From Gremmenia infestans (lineage: Eukaryota > Ascomycota > Leotiomycetes > Helotiales > Hamatocanthoscyphaceae): a stretch of DNA of 64,000 nt. The translations under genes and the position numbers were made by a program. The stretch lies in contig JAFEVB010000002.1 in assembly GCA_032629725.1 (NCBI GenBank), forward strand, positions 1,922,001 to 1,986,000, read 5' to 3'. Below are positions 46,545-59,811 of the stretch, piece after piece (position 1 is the stretch's first letter; each line of letters opens with the position of its first letter). A model generated the notes under the pieces. The model was not told where the DNA came from. It saw nothing but the letters and a program-made list of their open reading frames with translations, and made no database searches.

Positions 46545-47060
46545 ATGTCATTTCAATACAACTTCACTCACACCTGCGCCCACACCGGCTACGGCCCTCT
46601 CATAGCCCATCCCTCATCTAAAGCTGCAACTATAATCCACCTAAACCTCCCCTTCTCGTGTCCTTTTTGCATCAACTCTACCACAGTACAAGCCCCACCA
46701 GGCGCCGGCCTTCTCTGCATCCAACTCCTGCATCTCACCCCTAACTCCTGGCACATCATCCGAGCCTGCACTCTCTCCGAGATCTTGCCCACTGAATGGG
46801 CACTTTGCATGCCGGGTGGGAATGGTGGGCGTTTTAAACAAATGGCTTGGGTACCGAGGCCCGAGGGGGAGGTGGAGGTTTATGGGCTTAGAGAAGAAAT
46901 GGTAGGTAGGAGTGGGGGGAGGAGGTCAATGGGTGGTACCGTTGGAGTGAGGAGTGTGAGGCGGGAGAGGTTGGTTGGGGAGAGCGTGGTAAGCAGATTG
47001 CCGGGGTTGGCGAGTCGGTTGGGGGCGGTGGTCAAGGAGAGGTCTGGGACGTTGGATTGA
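46545..47060 (+). CDS. Uncharacterised small protein
   Basis: An intronless 171-residue open frame starting MSFQYNFTHTCAHTGYGP. The first half has paired cysteines (CAHTGYG, FSCPFCINSTTV) and a hydrophobic middle; the second half is Arg/Gly-rich and basic (GRSGGRRSMGGTVGVRSV, VRRERLVGESVV). The CPFC pair suggests a small metal-binding element. No family was recognised. A CT/CA-rich leader precedes the ATG and no intron is needed. The frame could be a real lineage-specific gene; without homologues this cannot be judged further. Confidence 0.5.
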   Translation: MSFQYNFTHTCAHTGYGPLIAHPSSKAATIIHLNLPFSCPFCINSTTVQAPPGAGLLCIQLLHLTPNSWHIIRACTLSEILPTEWALCMPGGNGGRFKQMAWVPRPEGEVEVYGLREEMVGRSGGRRSMGGTVGVRSVRRERLVGESVVSRLPGLASRLGAVVKERSGTLD

Positions 47061-47573
47061 AGGGCTGGAAGGGTGGGCACTCGTCCGTGGGGGGCATGGC
47101 AGATCTCGTAGAAATCGAGCAGAGTGTTGGTATTAGATGCGTCCCGTTATCTGCACAGGAAATTTAAGATTTCTTCTGCCTGCTGTTTTGGATTTATTTG
47201 TGACAAGGACAATCAAGCATGATATATTTTCTCTTGGAGAGCTGACGACCTTGCAGCTTCTAGACCTCTCGTGGAAAACGTCTAAACAGATCAAACATGG
47301 TAACAATGTTAGTAAAGTAAACCTCCGACAAACTGGGCGCTACCCATTTCACTTCTAGCATAAAGTGGAGAATCGGGCACGCCGGATGTTGCAAGTAGTA
47401 CAACGGGAGGACATCTCGGAAAGCCCATGAAATGAAAGCTTTAACATAACAAAATAAGTGGTCTATGAAACTTTGGAATTTATTGCAATGGTGTACAAAA
47501 GAGATTGATTTCTCTCGCTCTACGGTCATAAAACCGGAAACTTCTTGACTACACTACATATTCACAAAGCCCC
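47061..47573. other. Convergent intergenic region
   Basis: The 3' flanks of the small gene and ATP3. Nothing further was recognised. Confidence 0.5.
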
Positions 47574-48691
47574 TTAGTCCTCCGAGGCAGAAGCACCAGT
47601 GATAATCTCGACCAACTCTCCAGTAATAACGGCTTGACGGGTTCTGTTGTACAGAATTTGGTATTTGCTGATCATGTCTCCAGCGTTCTTGGAAGCATTC
47701 TATGTTTTGTTAGTTTTAAGCGATTTAGAAATAGAGTAGGCGTTTGACTTACATCCATAGCGTTACGACGTGCGGAAATTTCACAAGCGTGGCCTTCAGC
47801 AAGAGCCCAGAAGAGAGTGTTGGAAAGGGCATATTCGCGGAAGTTGGTAAGAACCTCGTCGTCAATCTCGAAAGCAGAAAAGTTGGCTTTGTGATCATGT
47901 TAGTTTGACTCCCATATGGTTTGCTAATGACAACTCACGGGATTCCTTGATTGCCTCCTCCGAGAAAGCTTCAACCGGGGTGGCCTCGTAAGATGTGGCA
48001 TTGACGAACTTGTTGTAGACAATCTGAATGGAAGCATAGTCCGCTGGGAGGAGAGAGATCTGGTCTGCGATTGCTTGGGCTTCTGCGAAAGTTGGGATAT
48101 TCTTCCCGACGTTGGAGAAGCTTAGAACTATGTTCTTTCCATTTGAACGAGACAATTGAGCCTTGCACTTCTCGCCCAGAACAACAATATCAGCATCGGG
48201 AGTTTCGACAAGCATCCGGCGGACCTGCTTCGACAATCCAGAGTGAATACCACCGCATAGTCCCTTGTCGGAGCCGGAGACTACAATCAAGGTCTTCTTG
48301 CCTTCACTCTCCAACGGCTTCGTCTCGGCTTGCTCGAAAACAGTGTTTGATGTTTTACCATATTGACGAGACTCTGTCATCGCACGTTGGGCGCGGTTGA
48401 GCTTGGTGGAAGCGACAATCTTCATGGTCTTGGTGATCTTCTCGATATTGCTGATTGACTTCAGGCGCTGTTCGATCTCACGAAGGGTCGCGAAGGTAGC
48501 GGCAGGTGCAGCAACTGGCCTACAAATGCACAGAATTAGTTTCATTGTCCTCATATTCCACCGATCCATCATATTGAGCTTCCCAGGAGCTTCCCTCCTC
48601 CTCCGTCAACACCCGTTCATCAAAGGTCTTCTTACCTGACAGACGCCGCAGCGCCAGCCTTCAAAGCTGGTCGGACAGCTCTTGAAAGCAT
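47574..48691 (-). CDS. ATP3: ATP synthase F1 subunit gamma
   Basis: Central rotor shaft of mitochondrial ATP synthase. Exons are 48691-48636, 48519-47939, 47886-47753 and 47699-47574, giving 298 residues. The N-terminus [19 protein letters not shown] is a mitochondrial presequence. The mature protein begins with the coiled-coil [20 protein letters not shown] and [15 protein letters not shown]. The middle holds [18 protein letters not shown]. The C-terminal helix is [14 protein letters not shown] with [20 protein letters not shown], both classic gamma signatures. Four small exons with short introns are usual for the fungal gene. It is divergent from TOP1, with 511 bp between the starts. Confidence 0.97.
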
Positions 48692-49202
48692 CGTGGGCGA
48701 CAAAGGGAAGGATATCGAGTGTAGGTATGTCTCGACTCAATTGACCACGAGTGCGTTTCGAGATCAATTGATATTCTTGTTGTTTCGGTCGGGTGTCGGA
48801 GCGGCTTGCAGTCAAATTCCACCTCACCTAAAGCTTTCAGCCGCTAAATCACGTGGTACGTATTCCGCGCAGCCAATCACAGCGATTTAAGGGGACTTCG
48901 TCGTTTTCAAATTTCAGCGCCCGCTTGGAATTGAAGGCTCTCTCTTTTTTCACCAAGTCAAACTCTTTATGTCAGCTCGACCCCTCTTTCCTTTCCCCCA
49001 AACATTCATTAAACAACTCCGATCTGTCACACCGCGAAGCACGCCTAGTCTAACATTTCTACGCGCTCGGAGGCAGGTTCTGCCCTTTGCTTCGATCTAA
49101 TTCGCGTTAATACTACCCACGTATTGACAAGTCTTCAGCTCTCTCCCTCGTTTCACGCCCGAGAGCGCCACTCCTCAACGACCACCACCCTTCCTTTTCA
49201 AG
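48692..49202. promoter_or_regulatory. Bidirectional region ATP3/TOP1
   Basis: A 511-bp gap between divergent ATGs. CT-rich stretches occur on the TOP1 side (about 48985-49200). A CACGTGG word is present at 48852-48858. No other gene was seen. Confidence 0.55.
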
Positions 49203-52200
49203 ATGTCTTCGGACTCCGACGATGATATGCCTCTCGCCAGAGCGAGCGCACCTGGTATGTATACACTTTATCTTCACTCCACCTTTGAAGTAATCCTCGG
49301 CGAACATAAGAACATCCGGCATGAAGCCTGACTCGCTCTTTCAACCATCTCACATACCCTCGAGTAATTTGCAGCCTTCTCACCTTTGACCATTAATTCT
49401 ATCACTCGAACCCATTTGCTAAGTCTCGATTTCTAGTCTCCAAGGCACACATCTCGAAAGCGGACGATAAGGCCATGGATAAAGCCATGGACAAGGCCGG
49501 AATGAAGGCAGACAATGTCCCTGTGGGCATATCCGTCAGGAATGGACCTGTCCTGGGAGACGAGATGGATGTGGACCCCCCAATTACGAATGGTCACGCG
49601 AAACGGAAGGCCCGAGGCAGCACTTCAAAGGCCGTAAACTACAACGTTGGGTCGGAAAGTGAAGAGGATGTACCATTGGTATGCAGCAAACCCCGTGGCA
49701 ATGTTGCAATCACTTTTCATGCGACAATAGCATTGTAACAACACATGCTGACAAGGATCCATAGGCCAAACGTCAAAGAACCGCAAAGAAGACTGTGGAT
49801 TCGGACTCGGATGATGAGCCATTGGCAGCCAAGAAGTCCGGAAAGCTACCTCCCAAGGCTACCGAAACTGCTTATGGACAGTCCTCTGAAGACGATGAAC
49901 CTTTGACCCATCTTGCCCAGAAGAAAGCCTCAATCGAGAAAAAGGCGGAAAAGGAAGCCGAGGCCATTCAAGCCAAGGATGCTAAGAAGGGAAAGAGATC
50001 CATCAAAAAGACCGATTCTGACGAGGATGTCAAGCCAAAGAACAAGCGGAAAGTCACTGCCACGGCAGCCACAAAGAAGGCCAATGGTGTAAAGAAAGAG
50101 GAATCGGACTCTGACGCTCCACTTTCGAAGGTCTCGGCAAAGAAGACAAATGGCAAAATTAAGGCTGAAACTGCCTCTCCTGTAAAGAAGGGTAAGGGCA
50201 AAAAGGAAGAAAGCGAGGAGGTCGAGGAGGTGTATCGATGGTGGGATGCTCCAAAAAAGGAAGACGATAGTGTAAAATGGGACACCCTGCAACACAATGG
50301 CGTTGTTTTCCCTCCTGAGTACGAGCCACTTCCTACAAATGTCAAGCTTCTTTACGATGGGATCCCTCTTACTCTCTCTATAGAGGCCGAGGAGATTGCC
50401 GGCTTCTTCGGTGCTATGCTCAATTCCACCCACAATGTGGAGAACCCAACGTTCCAAAAGAACTTCTTCGCAGACTTCACCGACGAAGTTAAGAAGACTG
50501 GTGGCGCTAAAGACAAGGATGGCAACAAGGTTGCTATTAAAGACTTTGAGAAACTTGACTTCAAACCGATCTTCAATTACTATGATGGAAAAAATCAAGA
50601 GAAGAAGGCTCGATCAGCCGCCGAGAAGAAGGCAGACAAGGCTGAGAAGGACAAAATCGAAGCACCATATGTGCACTGCATATGGGACGGCCGCAAAGAG
50701 CAAGTGGGCAACTTCAGAGTTGAACCTCCGGGACTTTTTAGGGGTCGTGGTGAGCATCCAAAGACAGGCAAGGTCAAACGTAGAGTCACACCCGAACAGA
50801 TCACAATCAACATCGGCAAGGAAGCCACGGTTCCTACTCCACCCGAGGGACATAAGTGGAAGAATATCTCCCACGATAACAAGGCTACTTGGCTTGCGAT
50901 GTGGCAAGAGAACATCAACGGAGCTTATAAGTATGTCATGCTTGCAGCGAAGAGTAGTATCAAGGGCCAGAGCGACCACAAGAAATTCGAGAAGGCCCGA
51001 GAGCTCAAGAAGCATATTGCTCGTATTCGAAAGGACTACAATAAGGAGCTGAAGGCTGAGTTGATGGCTGATCGGCAACGTGCGACGGCAGTCTATCTCA
51101 TTGATAAATTTGCGCTGCGTGCCGGTAATGAAAAGGATTCCGAGAACGAGGCCGAGACAGTTGGATGTTGCTCTCTGAAATTTGAGCATGTTACACTTTC
51201 GAATGATCCACACCCTAACACCGTCATTTTCGATTTCCTCGGAAAAGACAGTATTCGATTCTACCAGGAAGTGCGTGTCGATACGCAAGTCTTCAAGAAT
51301 CTCAAACTGTTCAAGAAGTCCCCAAAGAAGGATGGTGACGATATCTTTGACCGCCTTACGGTAAGTCTGTCGCTGAAGCTAGGAATACTGAGACTGATAT
51401 TTTACAGACGACCCAACTTAACAAGCATTTGACAAGTTACATGCCAGGTCTGAGTGCCAAGGTCTTCCGTACATATAATGCTTCCTACACCATGTCCAAC
51501 CTGTTGAAAGAGCTGAAGGGCTCCAAAAACCTGTCTATTCAAGAAAAGGTCAAGCTCTATAACGATTGCAATAGAGAGGTCGCCATTTTGTGTAACCACA
51601 AGCGTACTGTGGGAGCTGGCCATGAGGCCCAAATGGAAAAGATGACAGACAGGGTGAGTAACTGCGGCTAAACAGTATTTTCGGCACCAAACTTACTGTT
51701 CTTGTAGATCAAGGGCCTTCACTACCAACAATGGCGCATCAAGCATATGATGATAGATATCGATCCCAAAATAAAGAAGAAGAAGCCAGCCAGCTTTTTC
51801 GAGTTGCACGAAGACCTTGATGAGGAATGGATTCATTCTCACCAGGCCTTCCTTATCGAGGAGCAGCGTATAAAGATTGAGAAGAAATTCCAAAAGGACA
51901 ACGAGAAGCTCGTCGCCGAGGGCAAGAAAGAAATGAAGGCCAAGGAACTCACTGAGAGACTTGAAGTCGTCGCTGACCTAGAAAAGAAGTTCAAAAAGGA
52001 GAACAAAACCAAGAAGGTCGAGGCTGAGGGCAAAGGTCCAAGCATCGAGAAGTGCGAAGCGAATCTCAAGAAGCTTGATGAGAGGATCAATACTATGAGA
52101 CTGCAGGCCGAAGACCGAGAAGGCAATAAAGAGGTTGCACTCGGCACAAGTAAGATAGTACGTATTGCCTTGCAGCTTAATATTGTGCCAACTAACATTA

Positions 52201-52349
52201 TATAGAACTACATCGATCCTCGTCTCACAGTTGTCTTTGCCAAGAAATTCGATGTCCCTGTTGAGAAGTTCTTCTCCAAGACTCTCCGCGAGAAGTTCGC
52301 CTGGGCCATTGAGTCGCTTGAGGATGATGAAGGTGATTGGGAGTTTTGA
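49203..52349 (+). CDS. TOP1: DNA topoisomerase I (type IB)
   Basis: Relaxes supercoils by transient 3'-phosphotyrosyl nicking. Exons are 49203-49254, 49437-49678, 49765-51360, 51408-51653, 51708-52157 and 52206-52349, giving 909 residues. The N-terminal 215 residues are charged and disordered, with repeated DSDDE/DAPL motifs and Lys-rich nuclear localisation signals. The core begins near YRWWDAPK and [17 protein letters not shown]; it contains [31 protein letters not shown], and the catalytic residues in [20 protein letters not shown] and [13 protein letters not shown] coiled-coil linker ([18 protein letters not shown]) precedes the C-terminal domain. The nucleophile is Tyr864 in [12 protein letters not shown], created by the last splice. 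All motifs are intact. Confidence 0.97.
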
Positions 52350-52893
52350 GCTCTCGTGCACGTTCATACACCCTCTGCACACTTTCTTTTTAATCTGTTA
52401 TTATGTATTAAGGGGTGCTTTACCCACGTCTTTCTTTCTGGGGTCAGGCAATCGCATTTACAAGGGAGCGAGGGATGGGTACCGCATTATCTCAGCATCA
52501 AGGCAGCTTGGCTTTTGCCTTGTGGATAACTCGGAGGATTGGCTTGGATGAGATCTCCCAGAACCAAGATCTTCCTCTTGAATACTTGGGTGCTGCTGCT
52601 TATCCTTGAATGTTTTTCGGCAGAATCGACATGGATCTCCTTCTGTCGCCATGCTATGCAACCGTTTACGCATTCACCTTCACATATTACAGCATGGCTA
52701 GACGAACATAGGAACAAAATGGAGAGAAAAACGTATACTTAGAACTACTTAGCAGTATAGACATCCTTAAAACACTTCTCGGTCTTCTTGATGCTACACG
52801 TGATTGCGCGCTTGACGGATTACCAGCTTCGCGAGATCTCCCACTCCCTTAAGATTCAAGCTTTCGCATCGTCCCATTCTACCACAACTCACA
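52350..52893. other. Intergenic region TOP1-COQ6
   Basis: The TOP1 3' flank and COQ6 leader. Open frames here are unconvincing. Confidence 0.55.
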
Positions 52894-54460
52894 ATGAAGC
52901 CCTTTCTCTCAACCCTCCGAGCCCGCCAACTCAATGGCTACATCTGCCAAACCTGCACCCGCCAATTACGTCGCAAACCTCAACGACGAAGCTATACCTC
53001 CACATCTCCTCGCACCCCGGAGATCTTCGACGTAGTCTGCGTCGGCGGTGGTCCCGCAGGTCTGAGTCTCCTCGCAGCACTCCGTATGTCTCCCTACTTA
53101 TTCCCATATTCGCAACTATTACAATTCTTATTAATTGGCGCACGCAATCACAGGAGCAAACCCCATAACAAGCACCCTAAAAATCGCCCTTATAGAATCC
53201 CAATCCCTCACCCCAACACGCACATTCTCCCCGTCCCCAGATTCCTTTTCGAACCGCTGTTCCAGTCTAACGCCCTCGTCGGTACGTTTCTTGAGTGATA
53301 TTGGGGCGTGGAAGTTCGTTAGAGGGGAGAGGGTACAAGGATATGGGCAGATGAGGGTTTGGGATGGTGTTTCGGGGGCTGCTATTCATTTTGATGCTTT
53401 TGGTGGTGTGAAAAAGGAAAAGAGGGATGAAGGGGGAGTGGTGGCTTATATGAATGAGAATGCGAATTTGACAGCTGCTTTACTGAGAAGGGTTGAGGAA
53501 TTAGGTGGCGTGGAAATACTCGACGGGGAGAGAGTGGAGGATATTGCACTTGGGAGGGAGACGGAGGAGGGAGATCTAAGTCAATGGCCTGTGGTGAAAC
53601 TTAGTGGCGGGAGGGAACTGGCTGCTAGGTTGCTGGTTGGGGCTGATGGTGCGAATAGTCCTGTGCGCGGGTTTGCGGGGATTGAGAGTAGCGGGTGGGA
53701 TTATGGACGTGTGGGTTTGGTGGCTACCCTGTGTATGGAAGGCGAGGGGCAAGCGGAGGGAGGGGTGAAGACGGCGTATCAGAGATTCTTGCCTACGGGG
53801 CCTGTGGCCTGTTTACCACTGCCGGGGAAGTTCAGTACACTGGTGTGGAGTACTACTCCTGAGTTGGCTGCTAAGCTCAAGAGCTTGAGCCCAAGGGACT
53901 TTGTGGGCATGGTTAATGCGGCCTTTCGACTCGGCATTGTGGATTTAAAATACTTGCATACGCTTGAAGGGGGACAGGAGGAGGAGGCGGCGTGGAGAGA
54001 AGCCCATGTTGGGTTTGATGGGAGTAAGATTCCGCAGAAGGTAGTGGGTGTGCAGGAGGGGAGTATTGCTTCCTTCCCACTGAAGCTTAGACACGCGGAT
54101 ACGTATATCGGGGAACGTGTCGCGCTTGTAGGAGATGCTGCTCATACTACTCACCCCTTAGCTGGCCAAGGACTGAACGCGGGCCAAGGGGATGTGGAGA
54201 GTTTGGCGAGAACGATTGAGTACGCTGTTGCGCACGGGATGGATATTGGGGTGAGGATGAGCTTGGAGCAATATATGGCTGAGAGGTATGTGAAGAATCA
54301 TGTGTTGCTGGGGGTGGTGGATAAGTTGCATAAGTTGTATTCTGTTGAGAGTGGACCGCTTGTGGGTTTGAGGAGTTTGGGATTGGGGGCTGTGGATGCA
54401 TTGGAGCCGGTGAAGGGATTCTTTATGAGACAGGCGGCCGGAACTGGGAAGATATTGTAA
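52894..54460 (+). CDS. COQ6: Ubiquinone biosynthesis monooxygenase Coq6
   Basis: FAD-dependent hydroxylase that adds the C5 hydroxyl in mitochondrial coenzyme Q synthesis. Two exons, 52894-53083 and 53154-54460, give 498 residues. The N-terminus (MKPFLSTLRARQLNGYICQT, with many Arg) is a mitochondrial presequence. The FAD-binding loop is VVCVGGGPAGLSLLAAL; the second motif RLLVGADGANSPVRGFAG carries the DG signature; the third reads VALVGDAAHTTHPLAGQGLN. NRCSSLTPSSVRFLSDIGAW and FSTLVWSTTP are also typical of Coq6. Separate from other UbiH-family hydroxylases by the NRCSSLTP and GDVESLARTI segments. The gene appears complete. Confidence 0.93.
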
Positions 54461-54878
54461 GGGGGTACTCGTATGAGTATCATAAGAACGAAATCGCACT
54501 AATGCTCACAGAGTGAGAGTTAAATCACTGCACTTCCTGACTACCCAAGAAAGTATGTTTCACTATTCCACATATTTCATGAGAACGATTTTCTTCTTTA
54601 CGACAGTGAAAAGCAGGATATTGTTATGACCGAGAATGCCTTAATTTGCACCTAACTCGGAACTGTAGACGTCTGAGTTTCCCACGAACCAACGCCATGC
54701 TATGATGCCAGAAAATGCTTGTCATTCATAGACCAGAGACCCAAACTCCAAGCATAGAACAAATCCATAATCCCTTCGCTCATCCGAATTAGGCCTCCAT
54801 CCTCATGTGAGGAAGCTAGGTCGGTACACCCATGAAAAATGGCTAAAGAAAACCCGTCCGAGCCGATGGTCAAGTTTA
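54461..54878. other. Convergent intergenic region COQ6/UBE2W-like
   Basis: The 3' flanks of two convergent genes. No gene was recognised. Confidence 0.55.
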
Positions 54879-55502
54879 TCAAACTGTATTATCGTGGTAA
54901 TAGAAATCGATATCTCTGGGTCGTCGTCTGTTGCTGGCCACGAAATGCGCATCTCCTTCCGGACGTTCGTTCTTGGTGTTGCCGGTTAACATGCTTTGCA
55001 GGGACATGCATATGCTCTCGACGTTTTGAACGGGGCTCCAGCCTTGGGTGCCGAGGAGATCGAGGCAGATGATTCCGTTTGAGTAGATGTGGGGGTGGAT
55101 GGGGATGGGGCGGTCGGTGGTGTTGACGAAGGTTACTTCGGGGGGTTCTGCGGGAGGAGGGGATTTTGTTAGCTGTGACTCGAGGGATGTAGTTTATAAG
55201 GGGGGAGAAATATGTTGTTTTTATTGATAGGATTGAGAGTGGAAAGACGTGTGTAATACCTATTGGGTATGACTGGCTGAACTTGAATTTTAAACGGTAG
55301 GTCTGGTTCAGGTATATTGGGTTTTCGTCGAGTACTTTGATGTCGAGGAGCCATTCTTGGAAGCCTTCTGCGGTAACGAGTGTGATTCCTGGTGGCAGAC
55401 TGCCGTGGATCTAGGAGAAGACGTTAGTAGATGCATATGAATATACGTATGGGCTGATTCTACCTTTGACAACTCTTTCCCCAGACGTTTGGTTGCGAAC
55501 AT
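54879..55502 (-). CDS. Ubiquitin-conjugating enzyme E2, UBE2W-like
   Basis: An E2 enzyme of 152 residues. Exons are 55502-55464, 55410-55260 and 55147-54879, in phase. The core runs MFATKRLGKELSK, IHGSLPPGITLV, YRLKFKFSQSYPIEPPEVTF, HPHIYSNGIICLDLL and WSPVQNVESICMSLQSML. The active-site Cys is Cys91, the same number as in human UBE2W, with HPHIYSNG in place of the usual HPN of most E2s; that substitution is diagnostic of UBE2W. The family joins ubiquitin to the N-terminal amino group of disordered substrates. The C-terminus ends RRPRDIDFYYHDNTV. The first donor (GTAGAA) is weak, but phase and family sequence support it. Confidence 0.88.
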
Positions 55503-56408
55503 GATGCTGTCCTGCCCCTCGTTTCGGAACAGTTGAATACCTTGCTGCCTGTATTACGGGACAAGGATCGCTTGAGTGGTCGGTAAGAGGGTCAACTTTG
55601 CGGTCGTTCGGGAAAAGGGATCAAGGGTTTAGGGTTTGCGGCGAGTTCAGTTTTAGTTGTGTGGGCATGTTATTGCAAAGTTGCAAAGTTGCAAAGGTCT
55701 GTCAAAAGTACCTAGGTATGCATGACGGAAATCTAGCGCGGGTCGAGGTTCTTATCGCGTGTTAATCACTTACAGTATACAGGTTAGCACGAACACGAAT
55801 CATAAATATCTTGCTAAGTATAGGTAGGTACCTATTCACATAAGATAATCCATATCAAAAGTAAAGTCTTAATCTTCATTCTTTCGCATTATATACCCAG
55901 TGGGAGCAACAGCGAGAATAATAATTTCACGTGATGCTTACTGACTATAGGTAGGTATGATCTACCCTTTCAGCCCTTGAAATATGTATGTACACTCGGT
56001 ACAGTAGCTCAGCCACAGAGCTGCCCCTCAGCCTGCGGCTGACAGTCGTCTTTATTGACGGCAAGGCAGATCCTACAGCTGAGCCAAAAATCAGCTTGGT
56101 CCTTGTCTTCTTCTCCCTACTTTACTTCTATTATTGACACCGAGACTGTGACTGACTCTGCCAACTACATTACATTACTCACCAACGACGTGCGTTACTC
56201 CAAGTATTGTAGTCAATCATATAGCCAGCCAACCCCACCAAACACTCTGTTCACCTCCATTCGACTTGAATCCCTCAGCTTATCCACTTTTTCTTGTGCG
56301 CGACCAAGCATTCCTCGTACAGAACATAATTTACGAAGCAATTGGAACCGGACGAGATACAAGACAAGTACACAGCTTCAACTCCGCTCTACAGAATTGG
56401 CAGTCACG
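55503..56408. other. Divergent region between E2 and CaM-kinase-like genes
   Basis: About 0.9 kb. It contains tandem ttgcaaag words (55675-55697) and a taggtaggtacct palindromic motif near 55819-55836, related to one near 28300. A plus-strand frame from 56055 overlaps the leader of the kinase and looks non-coding. No other gene was recognised. Confidence 0.5.
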
Positions 56409-58017
<1,609 letters not shown>

Positions 58018-58436
58018 ATTGGTGGAGGATTTTACTTTTTGGGTTGTTCTGTTGGTTGACGATACCTCTGCCTTGCGTGCGTTGTTCTTCTCTGCCTTGT
58101 GGATTGGGTCCCTACGTAAAATACTCGGGCGGTTTTGAGAATGATCGGGACTGGTCTGGTATAAACGAGGTCACGAATTAAACGAATATTGATACGTTTT
58201 TACGCGATGTTACTATGTGACTTTACATTATTCATACATGTAGTTTAGAGCCGTGACATCATTCAAACATCCTCCCATGCAACACCAAATGATAAGTCAG
58301 TCGCCAAGTCATTCGCCCCTTTCCGTCCATCAATCATTACCCGAACGCCTCCTATTTACCAAATACACAAGAAATGAAGCCCCCTCGTCACTCAACTCAT
58401 CCAGGTTAAAAACATGATCACCGTCACTGTACCAAC
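58018..58436. other. Convergent intergenic region
   Basis: The 3' flanks of the kinase and the minus-strand uncharacterised gene. Nothing else was recognised. Confidence 0.55.
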
Positions 58437-59811
58437 CTAGAACATCCCACCTTCAAGCTCCCCCATCGCCCTCTCACACAACTCCCTATACCTCCCCCCC
58501 TCAAACCGCTTCCTCACCCACCCCGTTTCCCTACCCCTCTTAATACGCTCCTGCAAATCCGCTTTCTTCTTCTCTTTCTCCTCGGCTACGCCCGAAGAAA
58601 AGGAAGATGGATTAGGTAGGTTTGAGTCTGAGCACCTAGCGTGGCGCGTGAAGGATAGGATGTGCATTTGTGAGTGGATGGAGGTCGTGTGGTATGTAAG
58701 TTGCGTGGAGAGCGTAAAGAGGTGCGTGTGGTAGCGTGTTAGGGCTTTGGTACGCTCTCGTGCTTTTGATTCGAGGTGTTGGTTCTTTTCTTCGGCGGTT
58801 GTTGTTATTGTCATGACTTGGGAGCTGGAGCTGAAGATTGGGGAGGTGCAGGCATGGGATGGCGGACTGGGAAAGCTATCTAAGAGCGAGCGCTCGTTGT
58901 CATCGTCCGGCTCACTTATCGTTTCTGGCGTCAACTCCGAGAAGGAGACTTTTTTCTTCGTGTGCCGGGACTGGGGATGGTGGATGGTGGATGATAGGCT
59001 TTGGGTGGCTGAGTCTGAGTCTGAGGCCAAGGAGGTGGGGGAGTCAAGAATTGAAGATGCGGTGGAGGAGCTTGGGGATAGCGATAGTTGGGAGAAGATT
59101 GAGGAGGAGGAGGAGCGGATGGAGGAGCTGCTTGAGTTGTGTTTTGAGGTGTGTGGGTCGGGAGTTAATATGGCATATTGTATGTAGGATTTTGCTTTTT
59201 CGTAGAAGGTGAGGGCTTCTTGGAAGAGGGGGAGCTTGGTGCTGGCGCTGTTGTGGAGGGAGCGGGCCGATAGTTCTAAGGAGCTGGCGGCGTAGAAGGC
59301 GATGTAGATAGAGTAGATGGGATGGATTTCGTACTAAGTGCTCGTTAGCTTATAAGCAATTTGGGTGGCAAAGTATAAGTAAACAGAAGTCCCCATTCGA
59401 ACAAGCTTGAATGTCCAGTGGTGGAGATAAATGTTCACGAGGAGATTCGCATTCTCAACACAACATTCGGTTACTGAGTATATTTCCGCGCCAACGCCGC
59501 AGAAGATTTTAACTTGAAAATTTACTTACTAAGTCTTTGACATTATCAAATAACTCTTTGCACCTGGCTGAACATTGTTTATACTGTCTTTTATCGTACA
59601 GCTCTTTCACTTCCGCCATGGCCTTCCTCCACTCTGTAGAAGTATACGGGACTATTGTCAAGTCCGCTATAGGGCTAGGACGGCGTTTCTTGGACCTGGT
59701 TGGAATGGGCGGAAGCTCGAAGGCTGGGGGACCGGAGGGTGGATTGGACAAGAAACGTTTGGAAGTAGTTTCTGACGCCTGATTTAGGACAAGAGGAATG
59801 AGACGCCCCAT
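58437..59811 (-). CDS. Uncharacterised protein, helical N-terminus
   Basis: A 392-residue protein from exons 59811-59530 and 59333-58437, joined in phase across a 190-nt intron with a GCTAAC branch site. The first part is basic and low-complexity. Next come paired helices, EVKELYDKRQYKQCSARCKE then YSIYIAFYAASSLELSAR and LFQEALTFYEKAKSYI, that look like TPR-type or MIT-type repeats. A long Ser-rich stretch follows (about residues 150-200), then a KKKVSFSELTPETISE motif, whose KVSF fits the RVxF form of PP1-docking sites, and a charged coiled coil near the end. No family with known function was recognised. The KVSF reading is a short-motif inference and weak alone. Confidence 0.7.

Noticed and set aside
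49930..50598. 222-codon minus-strand frame
   Set aside because: It is antisense to the Lys/Glu-rich part of TOP1.
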